From Acidobacteriota bacterium (lineage in GTDB: Bacteria > Acidobacteriota > Terriglobia > Bryobacterales > Bryobacteraceae): 36,995 nucleotides of DNA. The position numbers and the translations under genes are program-made. The notes beneath the pieces were generated by a model. It did no database searches. It was not told the DNA's origin and was given only the letters and a program-made list of their open reading frames with translations. This document shows, in pieces, positions 24,757 through 31,945 of the stretch. Each line of letters opens with the position of its first letter. Position 1 is the stretch's first letter. The stretch is from the NCBI GenBank assembly GCA_025350695.1, contig JANXXI010000127.1, positions 1 to 36,995 of the forward strand, given 5' to 3'.

Positions 24757-25680
24757 CTAATGCCCCTCCGCTTCGAGGAACCGCTCCACCTCAATCGCCG
24801 CCTTACACCCGGCGCCCGACGCCGTAATTGCTTGCCGATACACCCGATCCTCCACATCTCCCGCATGGAACACACCCGCGATATTCGTCCGCGCGCCGCC
24901 CTTGCCCACAATGTAACCTTCCGTATCCGTATCAATCTGGCCAACAAACGGCTTCGTGTTCGGAATATGGCCGATCGCCACAAACAGCCCATCCACTGAC
25001 ACCGCCAGCTTCTCGCCGGTCACGAAATTGTTCAGCACCACACCCACCACGTCGCCCTGTTCATTGCCCGTGATCGACTCAACTGCCGAGTTCAAAATCA
25101 TCTCGATCTTCGGATTCGCTCGCGCCCGGTCAATCATGATCTTCGAGGCGCGGAACTCTTCGCGCCGATGCACCAGCGTCACGCTCTCGCCGAAGCGCGT
25201 GAGGAAGTTCGCCTCCTCCATCGCCGAATCGCCGCCGCCCACCACCATGATTTTTTTGTTGCGGAAAAAGAAGCCATCGCAGGTCGCGCACGAACTGTAT
25301 CCTTTGGCGATGAACTTCTCTTCGCCCGGTATGCCCAACCAGCGGGCCGAGGCGCCGGAGGCGATGATCACCGTGCGTGCCTCAATCCATTCGCCCCGAA
25401 CTTTCAGACGGAACGGACGCTGCGACAAATCCGCTTCTCCCACCGACCCATGAATGTATTCAGCGCCAAAATGAATGGCCTGCTTCTTCATGTTCTCAAC
25501 CAGTTCAGGGCCGTCGACCCCTTCCGGGAAGCCTGGGAAATTTTCAACTAAGGATGTGATGGAAAGTTGCCCCCCTGCTTCGTGGCCAATCACCACAAGA
25601 GGTTTCAAATTCGCGCGCGCAGCGTAGATGGCGGCTGTGTTTCCGGCGCAGCCAGAGCCGATAATAACGACATTATGCAT
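24757..25680 (-). CDS. trxB: Thioredoxin-disulfide reductase
   Basis: The ATG at 25680 gives 307 residues, the usual TrxB length, and starts directly with the FAD-binding strand MHNVVIIGSG. The redox-active pair is CATC (C131, C134) in SSCATCDGFFF. The NADPH-binding motif is GGGDSAMEEA (about 148-157), and the C-terminal FAD motif is AGVFHAGDVEDRVYRQAITA. The enzyme passes electrons from NADPH through FAD to thioredoxin in the cytoplasm. The first Gly-rich motif reads GSGCAG where GSGPAG is usual. No Shine-Dalgarno sequence is present; instead a long hairpin (25681-25715) abuts the ATG. Confidence 0.96.
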   Translation of the reverse strand: MHNVVIIGSGCAGNTAAIYAARANLKPLVVIGHEAGGQLSITSLVENFPGFPEGVDGPELVENMKKQAIHFGAEYIHGSVGEADLSQRPFRLKVRGEWIEARTVIIASGASARWLGIPGEEKFIAKGYSSCATCDGFFFRNKKIMVVGGGDSAMEEANFLTRFGESVTLVHRREEFRASKIMIDRARANPKIEMILNSAVESITGNEQGDVVGVVLNNFVTGEKLAVSVDGLFVAIGHIPNTKPFVGQIDTDTEGYIVGKGGARTNIAGVFHAGDVEDRVYRQAITASGAGCKAAIEVERFLEAEGH

Positions 25681-25715
25681 GATGAGGGTTGAACGGATCC
25701 CGTCCAACCCTCATC
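25681..25715 (-). promoter_or_regulatory. 35-nt hairpin directly abutting the trxB start codon
   Basis: GATGAGGGTTG (25681-25691) pairs with CAACCCTCATC (25705-25715). After one A/C mismatch, ACGG (25693-25696) pairs with CCGT (25700-25703) around a 3-nt loop. The stem ends at the base next to the ATG (25678-25680). No T-run follows on either strand, so a standard terminator for the upstream PEP-CTERM gene is unlikely. A translational control or RNA-processing role is inferred. Confidence 0.65.
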
Positions 25716-25757
25716 CTAACACGCTTGTATGAAAACCCGTCTTTTAGCGTTTGTAGT

Positions 25758-26468
25758 TTAGGCAACCTTGCGGCGAATCAGAGCCAGACCAATCAAGCCA
25801 CCGCCGAGCATCAGGAATGTTCCCGGTTCCGGAGTGGCGCTGACCGAACCGTACACCACATCGTTACCACACGTGGCGGAAGCGAAGGAGAAGTCGAAAT
25901 TTCCGTTTAGTAAGGTGCGGAAGGCCGCGTTAGTGTTCACCACCACAGTCGTGTCGAAGTGGTTACCGCTGATGCTCGCCGCCGTGACCGTGCCTGCTCC
26001 CACCACACTTGCGCCGGTCGCATCTGCCCAAACCGCATGCAGGGGACGATAGCCGCCGCCGGGGTTACTCAACACTGTTTGCGCGTTGAGCGTTCCGTTA
26101 ACCTTGTACAAGCTACCTTGGGTCAACCCGTTATGCGCGCTCATGGCCACTGCATACATCAGGCCGCCGTTATTGAATAGGATGTCGCCCACATTGAGGG
26201 GTACATCGCCCGAAGCATTCGCAAAGCCTGGGACGGTGAACGCTTGAAACGCGCCGCTTGAAAAACCGCCGCCAAAGTTGAAGTCGATCTTCATCGTCAA
26301 CTGGTTGGTGGTGTTGTTGAAGTTAGTGAACGAAAAGCTGTTGACTTGAAATTCGTCTGGAGCGCCAATCGGTCCTAACGTTGAGGTAAACGTTGAGGGA
26401 AATACAATTCCGAAGCTGGGGACGATTGATAGCAGGGCGATTATTGCGATGGTCTTTAAGGTTTTCAT
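25758..26468 (-). CDS. PEP-CTERM exported protein of unknown function
   Basis: The ATG at 26468 (236 residues) begins a signal peptide (MKTLKTIAIIALLSIVPSFG), with AGGA 9 bases upstream. The mature part is predicted beta-rich (FPSTFTSTLGPIGAPDEFQV, QLTMKIDFNFGGG, YAVAMSAHNGL), with no catalytic motif seen. The C-terminus is a classic sorting tail: ATPEPGTFLMLGGGLIGLAL, then IRRKVA. An exosortase elsewhere in the genome would recognise it. The ribosome site lies inside a perfect 10-bp hairpin (26477-26504). It sits between feoB and trxB on the same strand, but no link to iron or redox chemistry is visible. Confidence 0.88.
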   Translation of the reverse strand: MKTLKTIAIIALLSIVPSFGIVFPSTFTSTLGPIGAPDEFQVNSFSFTNFNNTTNQLTMKIDFNFGGGFSSGAFQAFTVPGFANASGDVPLNVGDILFNNGGLMYAVAMSAHNGLTQGSLYKVNGTLNAQTVLSNPGGGYRPLHAVWADATGASVVGAGTVTAASISGNHFDTTVVVNTNAAFRTLLNGNFDFSFASATCGNDVVYGSVSATPEPGTFLMLGGGLIGLALIRRKVA

Positions 26469-26476
26469 ATTAGTTT

Positions 26477-26504
26477 GTCCTGAACCAAGATTACGGTTCA
26501 GGAC
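26477..26504 (-). promoter_or_regulatory. Perfect 10-bp hairpin that contains the ribosome site of the PEP-CTERM gene
   Basis: GTCCTGAACC (26477-26486) and GGTTCAGGAC (26495-26504) are exact complements around an 8-nt loop. The AGGA ribosome site maps to 26478-26481, inside the arm nearest the start codon at 26468. This is the layout of a ribosome-site-sequestering riboregulator. Confidence 0.65.
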
Positions 26505-26596
26505 TGCTAGCACCCATAGCTAAGAGGTTTCATTTAGAGGTACCGGTTGAACGTACCTGGGAGGGAACTAAAGTTAGTACTTATCGAAGCGGAGTT

Positions 26597-28504
26597 TTAG
26601 GACAACCAGTGAACAAAGTTGTTGACAAGCAAGGAACTAAGAACGGCGACCACTAACATATAGGTAAACTGCGCGATCGGCCATTTCCATCCGCCTGTTT
26701 CGCGGCGTACGATAGCAATCGTCGAAAAACACTGCAAAGCGAAAGCGAAGAATACTACCAGGGATAGGGCCCCTGCCAAATCCAGGTCTTTTTGCAGCGC
26801 CGCTTGCAAGCCTGGATTTTTCTCACTCGGGTTTTCAATGGCGTAGATGGTCCCAAGCGTGCCCACAATCACTTCGCGCGCCGCCAGCGACGTAATCAGG
26901 CCAATGCCGATCTTCCAGTTGAAGCCCAGCGGTTTGATGGCCGGTTCAATCGCCCGCCCAAATTGGCCGACAATGCTGTTCTCAATCTTCGGGGGCTGGC
27001 CGTTCTCTAAGGGAAAGTTCGACAAAAACCAAATCGAGACCACGACGGCTAAGATCACCGTCCCCGCGCGCTTCAAAAACACCCGCGCCCGGTCGTAGAG
27101 CCGCAATCCCAGCGATCGCAACGATGGCATGCGGTAGGGCGGCATTTCCAAAATGAACGGTGTGCGCTCGCTCTTCAATATGGACGATTTCAACACGCGA
27201 GCCGTAAGCAGCGCGGCGGCGAAGCCCAGCACATATAGCCCAAGCAGCGTTGCCGCTCTTAGCCCCAAAAACCCAAACACGGTACGATCCGGTATGAACG
27301 CCGCGATGATCAACGCATAGACAGGCAGCCGGGCCGAACAGGTCATGAAAGGCGCAATCAGGATTGTCGCCATCCGGTCCCGTTTATTCTCGATCGTGCG
27401 CGTCGCCATGATTGCCGGAACGGCGCAAGCGTAGGCCGAAAGCAGCGGGATGAAAGACTTGCCCTGTAATCCGAAGTAGCGCATGGTGCGGTCGGCAATC
27501 AGCGCCGCCCTGGCCAGGTATCCCGAATCTTCAAGAATGCCGATGAACAGGAACAGGAACAGAATCTGCGGCAGGAACACAAGAACGCTGCCCACACCCG
27601 TCCAAATCCCCTCGATCAGCAGCGACTTCAAGAACCCTTCGGGTAATAGGTGACCTAAGTAGATCCCCGACACCCGCATCAACTCCTTCATCGCATCCAT
27701 AATAGGAGGCGCCACGAAGAAGATAGATTGAAACACGGCCAGGACAACCACCAGGAACAGAATCGGACCAAAAATAGGATGCAGCGCTACATCGTCAATC
27801 CGCCGCGTCCACAGCGGAGGAACCGGCGGCTTGTACCCGGATAGCGAGCTCATCTTGCCGGCCCATTGCCGGCGTCCGCCCACGTCCTGCAGAATAGGGA
27901 GCTCGAAGCGCGGCCGTGTCGTGGCCGACCTGGAGGCAATGCCTTCGAGGAATTGAAACACCTTGTCGATCCCCTCGCCGGTTGCGGCGCTCACCAATGC
28001 CACGGGGCAGTTCAGTTGACTGGCCAGCATGGCCGTCTCCAACTCACCGCCGCGCCGCGCCAGATCGTCAGCCATGTTGAGGACCACTAAGGTGGGAAGA
28101 CCCAGGCTCAGAATTGGAGCGCCCTGGACCAGATGCCTATTCAAATTAGTGGAGTCGAGGATTAGGAGGACGGCGTCCGGCTTGCCCACCGACGAATTCA
28201 TTCCCTGCAGAACGTCGCTAGTCACCTTCTCGTCTTCTGAGCGCGGAGCCAAGCTGTAGACCCCGGGCAGATCCACCAGCCTGACTTCCTTATTACTTTT
28301 AAGGATCGCTTTCCCAATGTGATGCTCAACCGTCACGCCAGGGAAATTGGCTACCTTCTGGCGAAGTCCCGTCAGACGGTTGAATAACGTGGATTTTCCA
28401 GAATTTGGTGGACCGACGAGCGCCACTGTATAGAATCCACTTGCATCTGATTTGCGAGTAGAGGTGTCAGCAGGCGAGGCCGGATTGGGGTGGCAATCAC
28501 GCAT
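26597..28504 (-). CDS. feoB: Ferrous iron transporter FeoB
   Basis: The 635-residue protein has an N-terminal G domain: G1 GPPNSGKST (31-39), G3 DLPG and G4 NMAD. A membrane part follows with the two gate repeats (GVGSVLVFLPQILFLFLFIG, YACAVPAIMATRTIENKRDR) and the APFMTCSARLPVYALIIAAF segment. FeoB imports Fe2+ across the inner membrane, with GTP hydrolysis controlling transport. The protein is shorter than the ~770-residue E. coli form. About 20 extra residues precede the G domain (MRDCHPNPASPADTS). It follows feoA by 17 bp. No Fur box was found upstream of feoA by eye. Confidence 0.96.
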   Translation of the reverse strand: MRDCHPNPASPADTSTRKSDASGFYTVALVGPPNSGKSTLFNRLTGLRQKVANFPGVTVEHHIGKAILKSNKEVRLVDLPGVYSLAPRSEDEKVTSDVLQGMNSSVGKPDAVLLILDSTNLNRHLVQGAPILSLGLPTLVVLNMADDLARRGGELETAMLASQLNCPVALVSAATGEGIDKVFQFLEGIASRSATTRPRFELPILQDVGGRRQWAGKMSSLSGYKPPVPPLWTRRIDDVALHPIFGPILFLVVVLAVFQSIFFVAPPIMDAMKELMRVSGIYLGHLLPEGFLKSLLIEGIWTGVGSVLVFLPQILFLFLFIGILEDSGYLARAALIADRTMRYFGLQGKSFIPLLSAYACAVPAIMATRTIENKRDRMATILIAPFMTCSARLPVYALIIAAFIPDRTVFGFLGLRAATLLGLYVLGFAAALLTARVLKSSILKSERTPFILEMPPYRMPSLRSLGLRLYDRARVFLKRAGTVILAVVVSIWFLSNFPLENGQPPKIENSIVGQFGRAIEPAIKPLGFNWKIGIGLITSLAAREVIVGTLGTIYAIENPSEKNPGLQAALQKDLDLAGALSLVVFFAFALQCFSTIAIVRRETGGWKWPIAQFTYMLVVAVLSSLLVNNFVHWLS

Positions 28505-28521
28505 GGAACCGGAAGTGCGCC

Positions 28522-28782
28522 TTATTTTAGACCGGGAGTTAGATAAAGATGGGAGGCCGTTTCAAGACGGAGCGCGACCTCAGCTCCATCCACCCTAAAC
28601 ACACGGGGATCCCCACCTGGGGCCGCTTTGGCCGCTGTAACTTCCATACCAGGCAGAAAACCAAGTTCCATCAAACGGTGTGATAATGCCTCTGGTAAAT
28701 CCAGGCTGTGCAGTATGCCGCTTTGACCTTCCTTCAGATCCCGCAGGGTGTGTCCGGCGTCCTTGTTGAAACTCAGTTGCAT
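28522..28782 (-). CDS. feoA: FeoA-type iron transport accessory protein
   Basis: The ATG at 28782 gives 86 residues; a TTG at 28818 would add 12. The SH3-like fold signature is present: LKEGQSGILHSLDLPEALSH, then RLMELGFLPGMEVTAAKAAP, and ALRLETASHLYLTP. FeoA binds FeoB and is needed for full Fe2+ uptake. It is the first gene of the feoAB unit and sits 17 bp ahead of feoB. No good Shine-Dalgarno sequence is visible for either start. Confidence 0.92.
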   Translation of the reverse strand: MQLSFNKDAGHTLRDLKEGQSGILHSLDLPEALSHRLMELGFLPGMEVTAAKAAPGGDPRVFRVDGAEVALRLETASHLYLTPGLK

Positions 28783-28827
28783 TAAGTTAAGGATAAACCT
28801 GCCGATTCTGGCTGTCAAGGAAATCGC

Positions 28828-28862
28828 TGTCAGACACCAATTACGTTACTTGGAGTCTGACA
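28828..28862. repeat. REP-like stem-loop between the cytochrome c' and feoA genes
   Basis: TGTCAGAC (28828-28835) pairs with GTCTGACA (28855-28862). After one mismatch, CC (28837-28838) pairs with GG (28852-28853), leaving a 13-nt loop. The core resembles GGTGTCAGACACC-type palindromes that occur as dispersed REP/REPIN sequences in various genomes. It could equally be a transcription-end hairpin. Copy number cannot be assessed here. Confidence 0.5.
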
Positions 28863-28875
28863 CCGCTGATCGCCA

Positions 28876-29286
28876 TTAGCTCTTAATCTTATTCAGGAAC
28901 TTTCCGTCAGCGCCTTTTTCACGATAGGCCTCATGGCAAGTCTTGCAGGTTCCGCCAACCGTTTTGAATGCGGCATCGGCCTTGGCCATATCATTCTTTT
29001 TCAGCGCCTTAACGACATTCGCCGCCCCTGTGGATGCTGTTTTTGACCACGTAGCCGCGTCAGCCTTGCCTGCTTTGGTCCAATACTTCTCCATGGCCTT
29101 GAATTCCGCCTTAAGTTTCATCGCCTCGGCGGTGATCTTGGCGTTGTCCTTGTCGGTCATGGCCTTGCGGACATTGTTGTTGGCCCCGGCGGCGGCCTTC
29201 ATGATTTCTTGAAATGGCCGGTCGGCGGCCGTGGCGAGGGCAACGGAAACAACCGCGCCGATCAGAATATTGGTAATACGATACAT
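28876..29286 (-). CDS. Cytochrome c' -like class II cytochrome c
   Basis: The 136-residue protein has a signal peptide (MYRITNILIGAVVSVALATA, then A), a four-helix pattern and a C-terminal heme-c site, CKTCHEAYREK. A CxxCH near the C-terminus followed by xxYR is the class II (cytochrome c') pattern. The heme is attached in the periplasm. Members bind NO or CO or carry electrons. AAGGAG lies 5 bases before the ATG. It precedes feoAB on the same strand with 93 bp between, so co-transcription is possible but not shown. Confidence 0.9.
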   Translation of the reverse strand: MYRITNILIGAVVSVALATAADRPFQEIMKAAAGANNNVRKAMTDKDNAKITAEAMKLKAEFKAMEKYWTKAGKADAATWSKTASTGAANVVKALKKNDMAKADAAFKTVGGTCKTCHEAYREKGADGKFLNKIKS

Positions 29287-29379
29287 AGCTCTCCTTGGAG
29301 GCTCCTTAAGGTTAGTGTCAGGGGGCAGGCCGCAAATATAGGCCCACCAAAGAATTTAACAGATTTAAAGCTCTCAAAG

Positions 29380-29404
29380 GGAGGCGGCCCTTCATCGGGC
29401 CTCC
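29380..29404. other. GC-rich stem-loop upstream of the pseudopilin gene
   Basis: GGAGGC (29380-29385) pairs with GCCTCC (29399-29404), or alternatively GGCCC (29386-29390) pairs with GGGCC (29397-29401) around TTCATC. The two folds are mutually exclusive in part. It lies 36 bp before the ATG at 29441. Confidence 0.35.
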
Positions 29405-29440
29405 ACGAATCCCGCCCGCCAAACGTCATATCATTAAACT

Positions 29441-29926
29441 ATGCGCAATGTGAACCTGTCCCAACGCCGCCGCCAAACCAGCCGGGGCTTCTCCCTGATG
29501 GAATTGCTGATCGTTATCGCCATCATCTTGACGATCCTCGCCGTGGCGTTACCCAAAGTGAACCAAGCCAAGATGAGCGCGAATGAGTTGACGGTTATCA
29601 AACAGATCGGGACCATTCACACCGCCCAGGCTCAATATAATTCCCAATTCGGCAAGTTTGCTATCGCCATGACCGAATTGGGGCCGCCCCCCAGTGGCGC
29701 CCCTTCGGCGAGCGCGTCAGACTTACTCCCCTCGGAACTTGCTTCCGGCAAGAAGAATGGTTATTCCTTTCAGTTGCAAGGCACACCGGGCGGATACACG
29801 ATTACATGCAATCCCGATTCCTACAACGGCACTGGCCGCCGCAGTTTCTACTCCGATCAGACTTTAGTGATCCGCAACAATTGGGGCCCTGAACCAGCCA
29901 CGGCTTCCAGCGCGGAAATCAGGTAG
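29441..29926 (+). CDS. Type IV pilin/type II secretion pseudopilin
   Basis: The 161-residue protein carries a prepilin leader (MRNVNLSQRRRQTSRG) with cleavage expected before FSLMELLIVI. The Glu at +5 and the hydrophobic helix (LLIVIAIILTILAVALPKV) are present. The rest fits a GspG-like or minor pilin head (IGTIHTAQAQYNSQFGKFA, then a loop region with YSFQLQGTPGGYTITCNPDS). Such subunits assemble into a pilus or pseudopilus after peptidase processing and could work with the secretin at 1-1410. No ribosome site is obvious. The next gene follows after 12 bp. Confidence 0.92.
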   Translation: MRNVNLSQRRRQTSRGFSLMELLIVIAIILTILAVALPKVNQAKMSANELTVIKQIGTIHTAQAQYNSQFGKFAIAMTELGPPPSGAPSASASDLLPSELASGKKNGYSFQLQGTPGGYTITCNPDSYNGTGRRSFYSDQTLVIRNNWGPEPATASSAEIR

Positions 29927-29938
29927 CCGGGCGCCTCC

Positions 29939-30751
29939 ATGCTTGGCCTCCTGGCATTGGCGATGATGCAGTTGCCGCAGAACCCGTCTCCCATGACGGA
30001 TTCCACGCGCGACCATGTTCGTGTCGAAAGCCGAGCCGTCACAGGCGCCCACCACAATCTTTCTGTCGGTACGCTGCTGGTTCCTTATGGCCGCATGGCT
30101 ACTCGCCCCTTGGTGGTTCATTTTCATGGGGAGGGCAATCTTGTTGAAACCGTCATTCACCGCTGGCGGGACAACGCGGCGGTTATCTCCGTGGTTGCCG
30201 GTGGCGGATCCGATGTCTATGCCGCCGCAATTGGCTCCGGTGAGAAGTTCCGTCAATTGCTTGCAGAAGGCCAACAGAAATGCAGTTGCGTTTTTCGCCC
30301 CATCTACCTGACCTCGTTTAGCGCCGGTTACGGAGCCGTGCGGGAAATTCTGCGCGATCCGCTTAGCGTCGAACGCGTCGACGGCGTAGTTCTGGCGGAC
30401 AGTCTTCATGCCAGCTACGAAACGGGGGATAAACCAGGACCCGTGGTTCCAGCAGACCTTGACAGCCTTTTTGATTTCGCGAAACTGGCGGCCGAAGGTT
30501 CGAAGCGCATGTTAGTTACCCATTCGGAAGTTTTCCCCGGAACCTTCGCTTCTACGACCGAGACCGCCGATTACCTTTTGACCCAGCTACATTTGAAGAG
30601 GAAGGCCATCATGCGCTGGGGCGCCTTGGGTATGCAGCAATTGAGTGAGGCCCATGTAGGTAACTTCCATCTACTCGGCTTTGCTGGTAACACCGCTCCC
30701 GATCACCTTGATCATTTCCACGCCATTTACGATTGGTTGAAGAAACTTTGA
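29939..30751 (+). CDS. Putative alpha/beta hydrolase
   Basis: This 270-residue protein shows the alpha/beta-hydrolase order. The strand RPLVVHFHGEGN supplies an oxyanion-type HG. The nucleophile elbow is LTSFSAGYGAV, with Ser in SFSAG. An acid is likely in VDGVVLADSLH, and a late His-rich segment (HLDHFHAIYDW) supplies the base. The N-terminus (MLGLLALAMMQLP) is only weakly signal-like, so export is uncertain. It lies 12 bp after the pseudopilin gene and is probably co-transcribed. It ends 8 bp from the convergent DinB-like gene. Substrate is unknown. Confidence 0.7.
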   Translation: MLGLLALAMMQLPQNPSPMTDSTRDHVRVESRAVTGAHHNLSVGTLLVPYGRMATRPLVVHFHGEGNLVETVIHRWRDNAAVISVVAGGGSDVYAAAIGSGEKFRQLLAEGQQKCSCVFRPIYLTSFSAGYGAVREILRDPLSVERVDGVVLADSLHASYETGDKPGPVVPADLDSLFDFAKLAAEGSKRMLVTHSEVFPGTFASTTETADYLLTQLHLKRKAIMRWGALGMQQLSEAHVGNFHLLGFAGNTAPDHLDHFHAIYDWLKKL

Positions 30752-30759
30752 GCCGGGCT

Positions 30760-31305
30760 TTAGGCCAACGGAAACTCCGCTAACCCGCGAACTTCATCCA
30801 TCTGGGCCGCATGCCGCTCTGCGTGCAACGCGATCATCCACATCCATTGGCCTCCGTGTAGCATTTTGAAAAATGCATGATCGTAAGCCCACAGCCGAAT
30901 GTCCTCAGGGGTATCCATCAAGAACCGCACACTGCGATCCCGCGCCTTTTCAAATTCCGCAATCAACTTCTCTCCAGGCTTCGTACCCTGCGGGTAGTCG
31001 AACATAGCCGGCATCACAACTTTGCGCTCGCGCCCCGGAATGCGTTTCTTAAGTAAATCTTCCTTGTCCGCTAATGTTTCCATCCACGAGGTTTCCGGGG
31101 GCGTCGATTCCATGGTCTTCGCCAATTCGTCGATGATGCGCGTCTCGATGTAGGTCAGGTGCTCCAGACATTGCGCGATGGTCCAACCACCCTCGGGCGG
31201 CGCGAAACGCCATTGAGGATCCGTTAAATTTTCAACAGCCTTGCGCACCACCTGACGGCTCTGCTCTAAGCGTTGCTCAATTTCCCGCCGCTGTTCTGTT
31301 TGCAC
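30760..31305 (-). CDS. DinB-like putative metal-binding protein (cytoplasmic)
   Basis: The 181-residue protein has the DinB_2 four-helix layout. GWTIAQCLEHLTYIE carries H49, and the last helix (MIALHAERHAAQMDEV) carries H161 and H165, giving the usual three-His metal site. There is no signal peptide. The start is a GTG with AGGAG 4 bases upstream; that ribosome site overlaps the stop of the gene before it. Proteins of this superfamily include thiol transferases, but the activity here is unknown. It is the last gene of a three-gene DinB-like operon. Confidence 0.88.
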   Translation of the reverse strand: MQTEQRREIEQRLEQSRQVVRKAVENLTDPQWRFAPPEGGWTIAQCLEHLTYIETRIIDELAKTMESTPPETSWMETLADKEDLLKKRIPGRERKVVMPAMFDYPQGTKPGEKLIAEFEKARDRSVRFLMDTPEDIRLWAYDHAFFKMLHGGQWMWMIALHAERHAAQMDEVRGLAEFPLA

Positions 31306-31312
31306 GATGCTC

Positions 31313-31939
31313 CTACTTTTTCGGAAATGTTTCTTCCGCCCTCACTTCAAGAATTTGCAGAGTGTGCCGCTCGGTGTGGGCCGATAGCAACAGAACCCAT
31401 TGAAAGGCGTCCAGTTCTTTGAACTCCGGATGCGGCAATGCATGCCCCCGCACGTCGGCATCTGTGCGTTCCACCCACTCAATCGTCTTCTTGCGCCTCT
31501 CCTTGAAGTCGGCGATCATGGCATCCATCGTTTTCCACTTGTTCGATGGCTTCAACGCCTCCGGCGCTTTCCCCTTTTTGTCCCGGTTGACCATGGACTT
31601 CAATATCTGCTGATCCACTCTTAGGTAAACCGCCGGTTCTCGTTTCGCCGCGGGAACCGCTAGCGCACGCTCCGCCATCTTGAAGATTAGATCTTCGCTC
31701 AGCGTTATGTGCTCGGCGCATTCGGCGATGCTCCACCGATCCGGCCCAGCCTTGAATGCCAATTGCTCCGGACTTAAGCCGGCGATAGAATCAAGAAACT
31801 TCATCCGCGACACGTACAGGTGAGTCATTGCGGCGCTTCTCTCGTCGTCCCCGAGTTTCTGCGCCACCAAACCAGCAGGCGATAAGAGTAAAAAGTAGAT
31901 AACCTTGCGTCTTGTAAATTGGAATACTGTGGAAATCAT
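31313..31939 (-). CDS. Exported DinB-like protein, paralogue 2
   Basis: The 208-residue product has a signal-like N-terminus (RKVIYFLLLSPAGLVAQ) and a DinB-like domain. The His triad is H77 (WSIAECAEHITLSEDL), H188 and H192 (SAHTERHTLQILEV). It is very similar to the next gene upstream across the whole length, including the distinctive LAFKAGPDRWSIAECAEHIT and LKPSNKWK segments. The pair therefore arose by tandem duplication. Export is unusual for DinB proteins, which are mostly cytoplasmic. Gaps to both neighbours are 6-7 bp, so the three genes are one operon. Confidence 0.87.
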   Translation of the reverse strand: MISTVFQFTRRKVIYFLLLSPAGLVAQKLGDDERSAAMTHLYVSRMKFLDSIAGLSPEQLAFKAGPDRWSIAECAEHITLSEDLIFKMAERALAVPAAKREPAVYLRVDQQILKSMVNRDKKGKAPEALKPSNKWKTMDAMIADFKERRKKTIEWVERTDADVRGHALPHPEFKELDAFQWVLLLSAHTERHTLQILEVRAEETFPKK

Positions 31940-31945
31940 GAGTGC

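Noticed and set aside
25681-25715. Simple terminator of the PEP-CTERM gene
   Set aside because: No T-run on either strand, and the stem ends exactly at the trxB ATG. Termination is kept only as an alternative explanation.
28783-28875. Fur box upstream of feoA
   Set aside because: No stretch close to the GATAATGATAATCATTATC pattern was found by eye.
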